The translations under genes and the position numbers were made by a program. From a virus, in the IMG/VR virus record IMGVR_UViG_3300027743_000035, positions 1-51,209 of that record: a stretch of 51,209 bases of DNA; one strand, written 5' to 3'. Shown here piece by piece: positions 27,322 to 34,131 of this stretch. Every line of letters begins with the position of its first letter. Position 1 is the stretch's first letter. Below the pieces are notes generated by a model. That model worked only from the letters and a program-made list of their open reading frames with translations. It was not told where the DNA came from and made no database searches.

Positions 27322-27978
27322 TTAGGCCGTGCGCCAGACACGAGCGCCGGGGCCTTTCGGGTCGTCGGCATTTACCGCTTTAACGGTAAAGTCACGAACA
27401 ACCTTCATTTTAGGCCGCGTAACCGATACTTCCGTATCAACCACACGCTTGCCATCAACCTTCAAGAATTGCCCATCTTCGCCCTTCTTGTAGGTCTTTT
27501 GGCTAACAGTTTCCTGTTCGCCAGTAGCTTCAGCATAGCGAGCGCGAGCGCCGCTAACCGAAGATTGCAAACGAGCCGCAACGTCAGCCGGTTCCTCACC
27601 ATCCTTAACAGCCACATGGAACGACTGATTGATGTTGAGATTTTCAAACGGATAGCCGCCAGTGCGACCACGGCGAGCCGTGCTAGTGGGAATGGGGATA
27701 TTATCCTCAATCTCATAGCTAGTCGCGGAGTTGCCGCTAGAAGCCAGCGCCGCCTTGCCCGCTTCAGTCAGCGTGATCTTGGCCGTGCCGCCATCACCAC
27801 TTACAGAAGTGTCAACAACAGCATAGCCGCTATTAACAAGGTCAAGCCCTTCCTCTTGCGTCAGCATAAGGCCATCGTCGCCCGCCGCTGAAATCATCGC
27901 CAAAAGGTCAGCACCGCGAGCCGTAATGGGTTCACGCTGCGTTTCCGCTGGCACTTCAATCTTTTCTTGCTTCGCCAT
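27322..27978 (-). CDS. DUF7303-like protein, likely abundant
   Basis: A 218-residue protein starting MAKQEKIEVP with AAGGAAGATTT before the ATG. A reading from TTG at 28014 is possible but lacks that site. The C-terminal half carries the pattern YPFENLNINQSFHVAV...RDFTVKAV...ARVWRTA. The same pattern forms the whole 92-residue protein at 38236. The gene is more GC-rich than its neighbours and has its own promoter, an inverted repeat and a terminator, so it is probably a strongly expressed monocistronic unit. Molecular role unknown. Confidence 0.7.
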   Translation of the reverse strand: MAKQEKIEVPAETQREPITARGADLLAMISAAGDDGLMLTQEEGLDLVNSGYAVVDTSVSGDGGTAKITLTEAGKAALASSGNSATSYEIEDNIPIPTSTARRGRTGGYPFENLNINQSFHVAVKDGEEPADVAARLQSSVSGARARYAEATGEQETVSQKTYKKGEDGQFLKVDGKRVVDTEVSVTRPKMKVVRDFTVKAVNADDPKGPGARVWRTA

Positions 27979-28018
27979 AAATCTTCCTTTTCTCGCCCGG
28001 TTTCGTTTGGACAACTCT

Positions 28019-28047
28019 TACTTAGACAGCGCCAAAAACAATGTCAA
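28019..28047 (-). promoter_or_regulatory. Promoter candidate for the 27322 gene
   Basis: TTGACA (28042-28047), 17-nt spacer, TAAGTA (28019-28024) on the minus strand, about 40 nt before the chosen ATG. The -35 is perfect and the -10 weak. Confidence 0.45.
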
Positions 28048-28076
28048 CAAGAAAAATGCGTTAGCCAGAAACTTTT

Positions 28077-28355
28077 TTACCCCAAGCCTTTTGACGGTGG
28101 AACGCCAGTGCCTTGCTCTTGCGCTAAATCTTCATCGGGTAGCGGATAATGCCGCGCCGCTGGCGACAAGTGAAGCTCGGTTAAAGGGTCAGGCTGCACC
28201 GCTTCTGTAAAATCAGTATCACAAGTTGCAGCAGCCAAGGCCATTATAATAAATTCAGCCTTTTCCTCAGTAACACAATCAGCAATTAAGATAGGCGGCG
28301 TATCGCTAAGATTTTTGAAATAAATAGCCTTACCGCTCCGATAGTAACCAGCCAT
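28077..28355 (-). CDS. Hypothetical 92-residue protein downstream of tRNA
   Basis: Starts MAGYYRSGKAIYF with AAAGGAATTGAA before the ATG; an upstream extension of 16 codons would run into the tRNA region and is rejected. The middle is mildly hydrophobic (AEFIIMALAAATC), the C-terminal part is Pro-rich. It contains two cysteines. Function unknown. Confidence 0.6.
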   Translation of the reverse strand: MAGYYRSGKAIYFKNLSDTPPILIADCVTEEKAEFIIMALAAATCDTDFTEAVQPDPLTELHLSPAARHYPLPDEDLAQEQGTGVPPSKGLG

Positions 28356-28404
28356 TTCAATTCCTTTCGCTAGCACCGTGCGCGAATACTCCATACTTGT
28401 CAAG

Positions 28405-28478
28405 TGGTTCCCCGCCGTGGATTTGAACCACGATTGACGCCTTCAAAGGGCGTAGTCCTACCTTTAGACGAACGGGGA
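28405..28478 (-). tRNA. tRNA-Gln (anticodon TTG)
   Basis: 74 nt folding as a full cloverleaf: acceptor TCCCCGT/GCGGGGA (one T-G pair), D arm GTCT/GGAC, anticodon arm ACGCC-CTTTGAA-GGCGT with anticodon TTG, variable loop CAAT and T arm CGTGG-TTCAAAT-CCACG. The 3' end is A plus an encoded CCA. It reads CAA/CAG glutamine codons. Phage proteins here include Gln-rich ones (32921, 46473), so it may support their translation. Confidence 0.95.
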
Positions 28479-28484
28479 GCGAGC

Positions 28485-28706
28485 CTAGGTTGTCAGCCAA
28501 TATAGCGCCCAACCTGCCAAGCCGGTTATAACGCCAGCCATCACTAAGCATGGAACGCTAAAGAAATTAGGTTCTTTCCCGCTACCTTTACATCGCTTGC
28601 ACATTGGCCCTTGCGCGTAAGTAACCCTATTAGGTTGGGATTGCCATTTACTTCTAATCCACATGAAGCCACGGCCACTACACCGAAAGCACAAGTTATT
28701 GACCAT
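28485..28706 (-). CDS. Small zinc-knuckle membrane protein
   Basis: A 73-residue protein starting MVNNLCFRCSGRG, with two DnaJ-type zinc-binding motifs CFRCSGRG and CKRCKGSG and a C-terminal hydrophobic helix (VPCLVMAGVITGLAGWALYW). The ATG at 28706 follows TAAGGAAAAACGAA; an ATG nine codons earlier lacks a site. A membrane-attached zinc protein; function unknown. It ends just upstream of the tRNA. Confidence 0.6.
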   Translation of the reverse strand: MVNNLCFRCSGRGFMWIRSKWQSQPNRVTYAQGPMCKRCKGSGKEPNFFSVPCLVMAGVITGLAGWALYWLTT

Positions 28707-28732
28707 TTCGTTTTTCCTTACCCCTTTAATCA

Positions 28733-29251
28733 TTAGGTAAGACTAACATTAATAGCCGGTATGTCAAGTGGCAATTTAAGATAGCGTGAGATTATTGCAC
28801 GAGCTTCAAGCCAGCCATACGCAATGTCAGCATCATATCTAACATAACGCGCATAGGTTTGAAACCTAAGTTGATCGTTTGTGGGCTGATTTTTGCCAAC
28901 CTTCAATTCAATATAAAGGCCAGCTTTCATTTCATTAACAATTGGCACTGGCAAGAATATGTCAAAGACGCCAGCCTTAACGCCTTCAGCTTTAGCAATA
29001 CCGCCACGGATTTTATCACCATGCCCCTGATTATGGATAGCGTGAAGCCACTCCAATTGAGGCACTTTAAATTCATATGGATTGTTTGAGGAAAAGTTTA
29101 ACGCCCATCCTTCAACCGTATAAGCCTCTTTACAGTTTGCAGTATAAAAGCCAAAATTGACACACATATTTGCCCACATGAATAGGGCCGCTTGGTGAGC
29201 GTGTTCTGCGCCGGTTTTATCTGCATAATCCCAAGGGTTAGGCGTTGGCAT
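28733..29251 (-). CDS. VRR-NUC domain nuclease
   Basis: A 172-residue protein starting MPTPNPWDYADKTGAEHAHQ, with the VRR-NUC pattern KAEGVKAGVFDIFLPVP, GLYIELKVGKN and PTNDQLRFQ. Metal ligands are likely D in GVFDIFLP and E/K in IELKV. VRR-NUC enzymes are PD-(D/E)XK nucleases that act on branched DNA, so a role in junction resolution or genome processing is likely. Start chosen at the ATG after AGGACTAATA; 15 upstream codons rejected. It overlaps the upstream gene by 14 nt. Confidence 0.85.
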   Translation of the reverse strand: MPTPNPWDYADKTGAEHAHQAALFMWANMCVNFGFYTANCKEAYTVEGWALNFSSNNPYEFKVPQLEWLHAIHNQGHGDKIRGGIAKAEGVKAGVFDIFLPVPIVNEMKAGLYIELKVGKNQPTNDQLRFQTYARYVRYDADIAYGWLEARAIISRYLKLPLDIPAINVSLT

Positions 29252-29609
29252 TATTAGTCCTATCAAATAAGTCCCAACCGGCTTTAACCGTGTCAAGTTG
29301 ATTTATAATATTAATACCGTCTTTAATATCCCAATGGCTAGGACAAAAGATAGGTTCGGGTTGGCTAATAGGCCGGTTGCCCTTGTCAGGGGTTACTTCG
29401 CCTTTGCCTTCGCAATGATCGCACGTTGCCCGCTTAGGAGCGCCAGTAGGCCAGTTGCCTTTATCTCTTGGCGTCAGGTCTAACTCACAAGTGCCTAGGC
29501 ACTTAGGACATTCAACCATGCCTTCATTTATTGGCGCAAACTGTGAATTGCAACGCCAAGGTGAACGCCTAATTGAAGCTTGCGCTCTTAGTGTGTTTTC
29601 ACTTTCCAT
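29238..29609 (-). CDS. Zinc-binding protein with two CxxC pairs
   Basis: A 123-residue protein with CPKCLGTCELDLTP and CDHCEGKGEVTP, a DnaJ-type CxxCxGxG pattern, and a C-terminal helix (WDLFDRTNNANA). It overlaps the VRR-NUC gene by 14 nt. It may bind nucleic acid or protein. Family not identified. Confidence 0.65.
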   Translation of the reverse strand: MESENTLRAQASIRRSPWRCNSQFAPINEGMVECPKCLGTCELDLTPRDKGNWPTGAPKRATCDHCEGKGEVTPDKGNRPISQPEPIFCPSHWDIKDGINIINQLDTVKAGWDLFDRTNNANA

Positions 29610-29610
29610 A

Positions 29611-29895
29611 TTAACGCCAGATCAAATATAAAATGAAGCCAAATGTTTGCCCCAAAATAAAGCCAAGTGCAAGCGTTATTTTCATCGCTTTAGGATAATG
29701 TCGCCAACTGTAGTAAAGTTGCCTATGTTCATCGCCAGGAAAACGATCAACTTGGGCAGCATCAATTAGTTGCTTAATTTCCTTTTCGTCAGGCTTACGG
29801 TGAATATAGAAACAACTCCCATTGCCAATCTTAAACGATTTAGCCCAAACCCCTACACGAATACCGCGATGCTCAAAGATACGAATTGCTACCAT
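29611..29895 (-). CDS. Hypothetical basic protein with C-terminal membrane helix
   Basis: A 94-residue protein starting MVAIRIFEHRGIRVGVW. The ATG follows the repeated leader GGAACATCGGCA; the 17-codon upstream extension is rejected. Near the C-terminus KAMKITLALGFILGQTFGF indicates one membrane helix. Function unknown. Confidence 0.6.
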   Translation of the reverse strand: MVAIRIFEHRGIRVGVWAKSFKIGNGSCFYIHRKPDEKEIKQLIDAAQVDRFPGDEHRQLYYSWRHYPKAMKITLALGFILGQTFGFILYLIWR

Positions 29896-29908
29896 TGCCG
29901 ATGTTCCC

Positions 29909-30178
29909 TTATTGAACAGTATTTTCTTCTTCATTAACTTCAGCAATTTCAGTTAGCATATGCTCAAAGCCAATTTCAGAATTTTTGCTTATAATGTCGC
30001 CAACCTGCTCTTTAGTAAAGTGGTGGTCACAAGCGGTCAATGCGCCAAGGGAGCCAGTTACTACAGACATAACAGCTAGTGCTTCCCCTGAACACATTTT
30101 ATCTTGATAGGTAATCAAGAGGGCTTTTAGCTCGCTAATTAGCTCTAAATGCTTAGGTTCAAATTCCATTAATTGCAT
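29909..30178 (-). CDS. Hypothetical 89-residue protein
   Basis: A helical protein with a Cys/His stretch (ACDHHFTKEQVGDIIS) and an acidic C-terminus. It starts after the repeated leader GGAAACATCGGCA-ATG. Unknown function; lies in a run of small genes. Confidence 0.6.
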   Translation of the reverse strand: MQLMEFEPKHLELISELKALLITYQDKMCSGEALAVMSVVTGSLGALTACDHHFTKEQVGDIISKNSEIGFEHMLTEIAEVNEEENTVQ

Positions 30179-30194
30179 TGCCGATGTTTCCTCA

Positions 30195-30467
30195 TTAAGC
30201 AGAGTTAGACCCTAGCAAGTTTTGAACGCGCTGTAAAGTGCCTGAAGCCATAATAACATTTGGCATAGCTTGACTGAATTTTATATCAACTGCGCCATGT
30301 TCGCCTTCAGCATATGCACAAACAATTAGACCTTGGGGGTTAAGTGTGCCATCATCAATTGCCCGTAGAATATCTACTAGACAATCTCGCGGCGACCAGT
30401 CAGACCCATTGCCAGACCTTTTAGCGCGTAGCTCACCAATCGAAACAGGTTGATTTTCATATAACAT
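30195..30467 (-). CDS. Hypothetical 90-residue protein
   Basis: A soluble protein of mixed composition (NPQGLIVCAYAEGEHGAVDI) ending in a short helix (GTLQRVQNLLG). The fold suggests a small alpha/beta domain. It overlaps the upstream gene by 11 nt. No family recognised. Confidence 0.6.
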   Translation of the reverse strand: MLYENQPVSIGELRAKRSGNGSDWSPRDCLVDILRAIDDGTLNPQGLIVCAYAEGEHGAVDIKFSQAMPNVIMASGTLQRVQNLLGSNSA

Positions 30468-30663
30468 CTTCCTTATCCTTATCTATTAAGCCAGTTAGTT
30501 GTTCGGCTTCTGCCACCGCTTCAGCGTATGTTTGGGGGCCAGAGGCATAACCAGTGTAGCGGTTATTATAGTAATACATAACAAACCACTCCAAAAAGAC
30601 CATGCGTAATCTATAGCCTGTGACTTCAAATTCTGTGCCATCACTCGCCTTTATTATTATCAT
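30457..30663 (-). CDS. Hypothetical 68-residue protein
   Basis: Starts MIIIKASDGTEFEVTGYRLR, with Tyr/Asn-rich middle and acidic end. It overlaps both neighbours by 11 and 23 nt, so expression is probably coupled. Unknown. Confidence 0.58.
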   Translation of the reverse strand: MIIIKASDGTEFEVTGYRLRMVFLEWFVMYYYNNRYTGYASGPQTYAEAVAEAEQLTGLIDKDKEDVI

Positions 30664-30802
30664 GGGTTTCGCTATCTATTGGAGTTGGCTCAACCTCAAC
30701 AGGTTTCCACCCGCGCATAAGGGAGCTAAGAGTTAGTGGCAAGGTGCAGTCAACGCCAGCCATTATACAGGCTTTACGAGCAACTACCCTATTTTTGAAC
30801 AT
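30641..30802 (-). CDS. Small hypothetical protein (53 residues), first gene of its unit
   Basis: ATG at 30802 preceded by an excellent site (AAGGAG, 8 nt). It encodes a basic N-terminus (MFKNRVVARKACIM) and an acidic C-terminus (SETHDNNKGE). The stop at 30641 overlaps the next start by 23 nt. A promoter candidate lies just upstream. Below the usual ORF size cutoff. Confidence 0.62.
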   Translation of the reverse strand: MFKNRVVARKACIMAGVDCTLPLTLSSLMRGWKPVEVEPTPIDSETHDNNKGE

Positions 30803-30813
30803 AAACCCGGCTC

Positions 30814-30854
30814 CTTCATGTAACCCTTTTAGTCACATGAAGCGCCAGTGTCAA
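30814..30854 (-). promoter_or_regulatory. Promoter with inverted repeat straddling the -10
   Basis: TTGACA (30849-30854), 17-nt spacer, TAAAAG (30826-30831) on the minus strand. The 8-bp inverted repeat CTTCATGT (30814-30821)/ACATGAAG (30835-30842) flanks the -10 and, in RNA, would pair a segment reaching into the AAGGAG site of the 30802 start. It could be an operator, an RNA switch or both. Confidence 0.5.
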
Positions 30855-30871
30855 GCAGTTTAATAACTTAC

Positions 30872-31024
30872 TTAAATGCCTTGTGGGCTAAATAATAGAA
30901 TTAGAGTAAGTAATAGCCCGACTGAACCAGCAATTAAGTTTGTGCGGTCAGTCCTGTAACTAGTTGCTATTACAACCACGAAACATACGGCTATTACTAT
31001 AACTAATACAGCCAAAACGTCCAT
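30872..31024 (-). CDS. Small two-helix membrane protein, holin candidate
   Basis: A 50-residue protein starting MDVLAVLVIVIAVCFVVVIA, a polar turn (TSYRTDRTN), then a second helix (LIAGSVGLLLTLILLF). GGGGATTAATC precedes the ATG, which lies 2 nt after the upstream stop. Two short helices and location a few genes after the endolysin fit a small holin or antiholin, but nothing proves it. Confidence 0.55.
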   Translation of the reverse strand: MDVLAVLVIVIAVCFVVVIATSYRTDRTNLIAGSVGLLLTLILLFSPQGI

Positions 31025-31026
31025 GA

Positions 31027-31284
31027 TTAATCCCCATCATATAATAGGACTACGCGGTTACAAAGGTCAACCATTTCTTCAACAGTTTGACCCGCTTCAT
31101 GGGCAACTCTTTCGCCATTTTTATTAAAAAGCCTAAGCTCTGCGTTAGCGCCTTTAGTTTGATGTTCAAACTCGCGCTTGCTTACGTTTTTATTATCGCT
31201 TTCGCTCATTGGGCCAAAGTCAACTTCTAACCTAAGACCTGACGCAAACAATAAGCTGAAGCCAAACTTTTCTTTAATAAACAT
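31027..31284 (-). CDS. Hypothetical 85-residue protein
   Basis: Starts MFIKEKFGFSLLFASGLRLE, then a charged middle and a helix ending in NRVVLLYDGD. Good site (GAAGGAAGCGCC). It is 14 nt after the preceding small gene. No family recognised. Confidence 0.6.
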   Translation of the reverse strand: MFIKEKFGFSLLFASGLRLEVDFGPMSESDNKNVSKREFEHQTKGANAELRLFNKNGERVAHEAGQTVEEMVDLCNRVVLLYDGD

Positions 31285-31298
31285 GGCGCTTCCTTCGA

Positions 31299-31436
31299 TC
31301 AGGCCGCAGCTTGGAGCCTCACCGGGTAGCTGTCAACCCGCCACGAACCATCAAGGTTCCGCCGCGCATAGTAATGGCTATAAGGGTTAAGCCCCTCATT
31401 AATGTAAGCCCTATACTCGGCTTCCGCCCTAGTCAT
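31299..31436 (-). CDS. Small hypothetical protein (45 residues)
   Basis: Starts MTRAEAEYRAYINEGLNPYS, ATG overlapping the previous stop (ATGA), with GGAAAGGCCGGAA upstream. Ends VDSYPVRLQAAA. The reading frame fills the gap between the 54-residue gene and the 31284 start. Unknown function. Confidence 0.6.
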   Translation of the reverse strand: MTRAEAEYRAYINEGLNPYSHYYARRNLDGSWRVDSYPVRLQAAA

Positions 31437-31597
31437 TTCCGGCCTTTCCGCCTTTGTTTCCTAGCCATCTTAGCGGCTTTGCGGCGTTTGTCAATAACTT
31501 TAGCACTGACTTGACGATATTTATAAGGCACGGCTGGCATGGCTTCCTGATAGGCTCGCTCCAATTCTTGATTTACTATATAATTATCATCATCCAC
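31433..31597 (-). CDS. Small basic protein downstream of endolysin (54 residues)
   Basis: GTG start at 31597 inside the last codons of the endolysin gene, with a GGAG site 8 nt before. The product begins VDDDNYIVNQELERAYQEAM and ends in a strongly basic tail (KRRKAAKMARKQRRKGRK). The stop overlaps the next start (ATGA). It may bind nucleic acid. Unknown. Confidence 0.6.
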   Translation of the reverse strand: MDDDNYIVNQELERAYQEAMPAVPYKYRQVSAKVIDKRRKAAKMARKQRRKGRK

Positions 31598-32270
31598 CTA
31601 GGCGCTCCATTTCAGCGGCTATTTTAGTGTGGTAGCCACCTTCAGCATAATTGCTTCCATTATACCCGCTGGCGAACGGCCTACAATCGTCAGGGTCAGT
31701 GCTGATCTGGCGTAGCTCTGGCAACAGACCGGCTAGGCGAATGTAACCGACTAACAGATAGTAATGGTGATACTCACTCTTAGTTGTTGAGAAAGCCATT
31801 TCAAGAGCCGAAGTAAAACCCATGTGAGGATACCAAAAACCCATGATCTGAAACTTGCCCCAACTAGCCGACTTAAAAGCCGGGTCTATCTCGCCAGTGC
31901 AAATAGCGTTAGTAAGTTTATCCCAACTATCTTCATTATAACCGCCAGCAGAAGAATTAGAATAGGAAGTAGTGCTAAACTCGCCACCAGTAATTTGATG
32001 GAATTTGTGACGTTCAAAAAGTATTTTAGGCCGACCATTACTATCGTAACCGCTACCGCTACTTTCCACGTTAGCAACAGATACAAGTTGTTCATAAGAG
32101 CAATCAGCCATATCAGCCAGAGAACGGAGTTGTTCTTCAGTTACGCCTTTAGCATCTTTGTTTACAAATACTTCTTTAGTTGCATCGCGGGTAGCTGGCC
32201 CACAAGCGCCATCGCTAATTATATCGGCATTATTATATATTAGCCAATCTTGGTAGTCGGACATAAACAT
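31590..32270 (-). CDS. Endolysin: peptidoglycan-binding plus N-acetylmuramidase
   Basis: A 226-residue protein starting MFMSDYQDWLIYNN. The N-terminal part (residues about 4-35, DIISDGACGPATRDATKEVF) matches a peptidoglycan-binding motif, and the rest an N-acetylmuramidase domain (VANVESSGSGYDSNGRPKIL, then FERHKFHQ and SWGKFQIMGFWYPHMGF). Catalytic Glu is likely in NVESSG. It hydrolyses cell-wall glycan strands at lysis. It has no signal peptide, so a holin is expected. The upstream 12 codons cross a terminator and are excluded. Confidence 0.88.
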   Translation of the reverse strand: MFMSDYQDWLIYNNADIISDGACGPATRDATKEVFVNKDAKGVTEEQLRSLADMADCSYEQLVSVANVESSGSGYDSNGRPKILFERHKFHQITGGEFSTTSYSNSSAGGYNEDSWDKLTNAICTGEIDPAFKSASWGKFQIMGFWYPHMGFTSALEMAFSTTKSEYHHYYLLVGYIRLAGLLPELRQISTDPDDCRPFASGYNGSNYAEGGYHTKIAAEMERLGG

Positions 32271-32289
32271 ATTAAATACCTTTGATATA

Positions 32290-32322
32290 AAAAAAGGGGG
32301 CAGCACTTCCTATGCTACCCCC
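32290..32322 (-). terminator. Intrinsic terminator upstream of endolysin
   Basis: A stem GGGGGCAGCA/TGCTACCCCC with one C-A mismatch and a 7-nt loop, followed on the minus strand by seven T. It ends transcription of the secreted protein at 32348 and limits readthrough into the endolysin gene. Confidence 0.82.
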
Positions 32323-32347
32323 TTCCCCTTCATTCAGCGCGTGTCGC

Positions 32348-32740
32348 TTACGGCTGGACGAAAAGCCAAACCCCAACAAGCTGATTGCTGGCACTGGACG
32401 AGCCAATACCAAGCGTTCCGTTGCTGTTCTGCGAGCCAGCAAGGCCAAGGCTAAACGTGCTACCCTGTTGCGTGGTCGAAGAAACGTGCTGCGACTGCGA
32501 GCCTTGATCGTTGCCCGACATAATGCTTTCGGACAGGCCAGCAGAAGCCGCGCCACCGCTCGACTGTTGAGCAGTCACGCCAAACAGAGCCGATGCAGAC
32601 GAACCCTGCGAGCCAGAAATGGCCGTAGAGTTAGACTGCGATTGACCTGCGCCAAACGCAACGCCAAAGTCAACAGCCATCGCCGGGGTAGCAAAAGCAA
32701 CCGAAGCGAGCAAGCCAGCAAGTGCAAAGATTTTCTTCAT
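32348..32740 (-). CDS. Secreted Ser/Gly/Gln-rich protein (130 residues)
   Basis: Signal peptide MKKIFALAGLLASVAFATPA (cleavage near AMA-VD), then a low-complexity region rich in S, G, Q and A ending in a hydrophobic GVWLFVQP. No cysteine in the mature part. AAGGAAATGGGA precedes the chosen ATG; two earlier ATGs overlap that site. The GC content is higher than in neighbours. Probably exported to the periplasm or surface. It follows the 32921 gene, another secreted protein of similar style. Function unknown. Confidence 0.65.
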   Translation of the reverse strand: MKKIFALAGLLASVAFATPAMAVDFGVAFGAGQSQSNSTAISGSQGSSASALFGVTAQQSSGGAASAGLSESIMSGNDQGSQSQHVSSTTQQGSTFSLGLAGSQNSNGTLGIGSSSASNQLVGVWLFVQP

Positions 32741-32761
32741 TCCCATTTCCTTCATCAATTA

Positions 32762-32908
32762 CCGGACAACTTAATTTAATAGGGTGTCCGGTTCCCCCTA
32801 TCCCTAATAGGTGGAGCTTGGCGTTGGCCGACGCGGGGTGTTGCGCCTTACGCCAAGCTCCGACGATAGAAAGCCACAAGTTGTAGCGTGTGGACAGGCT
32901 TCTATCGT
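32762..32908 (-). other. Structured intergenic RNA region with three hairpins
   Basis: Between two secreted-protein genes are three inverted repeats: CCGGACA/TGTCCGG (32762-32768, 32785-32791), a perfect 12-bp GGAGCTTGGCGT/ACGCCAAGCTCC (32813-32824, 32850-32861), and ACGATAGAAAGCC/GGCTTCTATCGT with one bulge (32863-32875, 32897-32908). None is followed by a T tract, so they are not ordinary terminators. They form a leader of about 160 nt for the 32740 start and may control its translation or stability. Confidence 0.65.
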
Positions 32909-32920
32909 TTAGCTGTTACT

Positions 32921-33841
32921 TTATCGCGGGGAGCTAGCGATTACTGCAACAGTTTTGTTTTCCGCACTTTGTTGAGAAATTACCACAGAGGCCGCTTCTG
33001 GCGTAATTTTATTATTATAGGCCACTTTTGGTTGCGGAGTTTGACCGGGAGCCGGTTGAGCCGGTGAAGCTAGATGTTGAGAGCCATTTGAGCCAAGCAA
33101 TAGCAGCTTGTCACAAGCATCAGCCGTTGACTTGCCAGCATCAGGCCCGCCACTATCACTAGTGCAAATGCTCCAAATCATCATGGACATTAGTTTGCCA
33201 GACAATTCAGGTTGGTGCATATTAAGAGCATTAACTGCCGCCATGCCAAACTTTTCAGCGCGGCGTAGTGACTGACAGGATTTATCAAACTTAACCCCTG
33301 CACCGCCAACTGAAATACCTAGTGGGGCAGCAGAAACCCCGCCAGAAACAGTGCCGCCACAATAGTCAGAGCTAAAGCTAGAGCTAGCCGCAAGCGGAAC
33401 GGCATTGTTCGTCCTAATCTCAGTCTGGCGACGGTTACGGGTATTCCAAGTTTGGTTTACCGTAACGCCCTGTTGATTAGCTTGGTTAGCATCAAGGTTC
33501 TGCGATTGATCTTGGCCTTGCATCTGACCTTGATCTTGCCCTTGCTCATTACTTGACGTTTGAGCTTGGCCTTGTGTGTTACCGTTAGAATTGCTAGTGC
33601 TTTCGCTGGCAGAGCCAGAAATTGCGCCAGAGCTAGACTGACTAGTATTCTCGTTATTGCTAACGCCAATACCAGCATTATTGTTAGAGGCGTTATTGTC
33701 AGAGCTTGCACCGCTGACAGAGCCAGAGTTAGCGCCAGCGTTTGAAGCTGACTGGCTAGCCAAGTCATTGACGTTAATGTTTTGAGCATTAACCGACGCT
33801 GCACCACATAGAAGTAGCGCGAAAATAACCTTCTTATTCAT
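32921..33841 (-). CDS. Secreted Asn/Ser/Gln-rich protein with Cys-containing C-terminal domain
   Basis: 306 residues. A signal peptide (MNKKVIFALLLCGAASVNA) is followed by a long N/S/Q/G-rich region with QGQDQGQMQGQDQSQ-type repeats. Then comes a more ordered domain with DYCGGTVSGGVSAAPLGISV, KSCQSLRRAEKFG and MIWSICTSDSGG, which has four cysteines likely to form disulfides. The C-terminus has AAVVISQQSAENK-like helices. Exported to periplasm or outside. It has its own promoter. No function assigned; a role in superinfection exclusion or lysis is only speculation. Confidence 0.65.
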   Translation of the reverse strand: MNKKVIFALLLCGAASVNAQNINVNDLASQSASNAGANSGSVSGASSDNNASNNNAGIGVSNNENTSQSSSGAISGSASESTSNSNGNTQGQAQTSSNEQGQDQGQMQGQDQSQNLDANQANQQGVTVNQTWNTRNRRQTEIRTNNAVPLAASSSFSSDYCGGTVSGGVSAAPLGISVGGAGVKFDKSCQSLRRAEKFGMAAVNALNMHQPELSGKLMSMMIWSICTSDSGGPDAGKSTADACDKLLLLGSNGSQHLASPAQPAPGQTPQPKVAYNNKITPEAASVVISQQSAENKTVAVIASSPR

Positions 33842-33868
33842 TGCTTTACCCCCAAATCAGGAACACAC

Positions 33869-33896
33869 ACGATACGCCTTTCCGTGGCGCTGTCAA
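33869..33896 (-). promoter_or_regulatory. Promoter for the secreted-protein gene at 33841
   Basis: TTGACA (33891-33896), 16-nt spacer, TATCGT (33869-33874) on the minus strand, followed about 28 nt later by the ATG with GGGGGTAAAGCA leader. Confidence 0.55.
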
Positions 33897-33912
33897 TAGG
33901 CTTGTTTGATGT

Positions 33913-34131
33913 TTAAATTCGCGGCTTTTCCGTTTCTATTTTATTTGGCCTAACCCAAGTTAATTCCTCAACCAAGGCTGGCGCATAGACAACATCATTT
34001 CCTGTTCTTTTCCTAAATGCCCACAGTGAGCCATCCCCTAACTTGATAAGGTTAGGCGGCTCGCCCCATACTAATTTCATTTCCCCTTCACAACCTTCAA
34101 AGGTCACATTATATCTTTTTGGGTCTGTCAT
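33913..34131 (-). CDS. Hypothetical 72-residue protein
   Basis: A small soluble protein starting MTDPKRYNVTFEGCEGEMKL, with DGSLWAFRKRTGNDVVYAPA in the middle. Its ATG overlaps the upstream stop (ATGA). Unknown. Confidence 0.58.
   Translation of the reverse strand: MTDPKRYNVTFEGCEGEMKLVWGEPPNLIKLGDGSLWAFRKRTGNDVVYAPALVEELTWVRPNKIETEKPRI

Noticed and set aside
28385-28400. TTGACA directly next to the tRNA 3' end on the minus strand
   Set aside because: The hexamer at 17 nt spacing is CACGGT, not a -10; it probably arises from chance next to the tRNA end.
32312-32779. Arg-rich plus-strand frame of 155 codons opposite the secreted protein
   Set aside because: Product is an Arg/Ala-rich shadow of the Ser/Gly/Gln-rich gene; the minus-strand gene has a signal peptide and a ribosome binding site.
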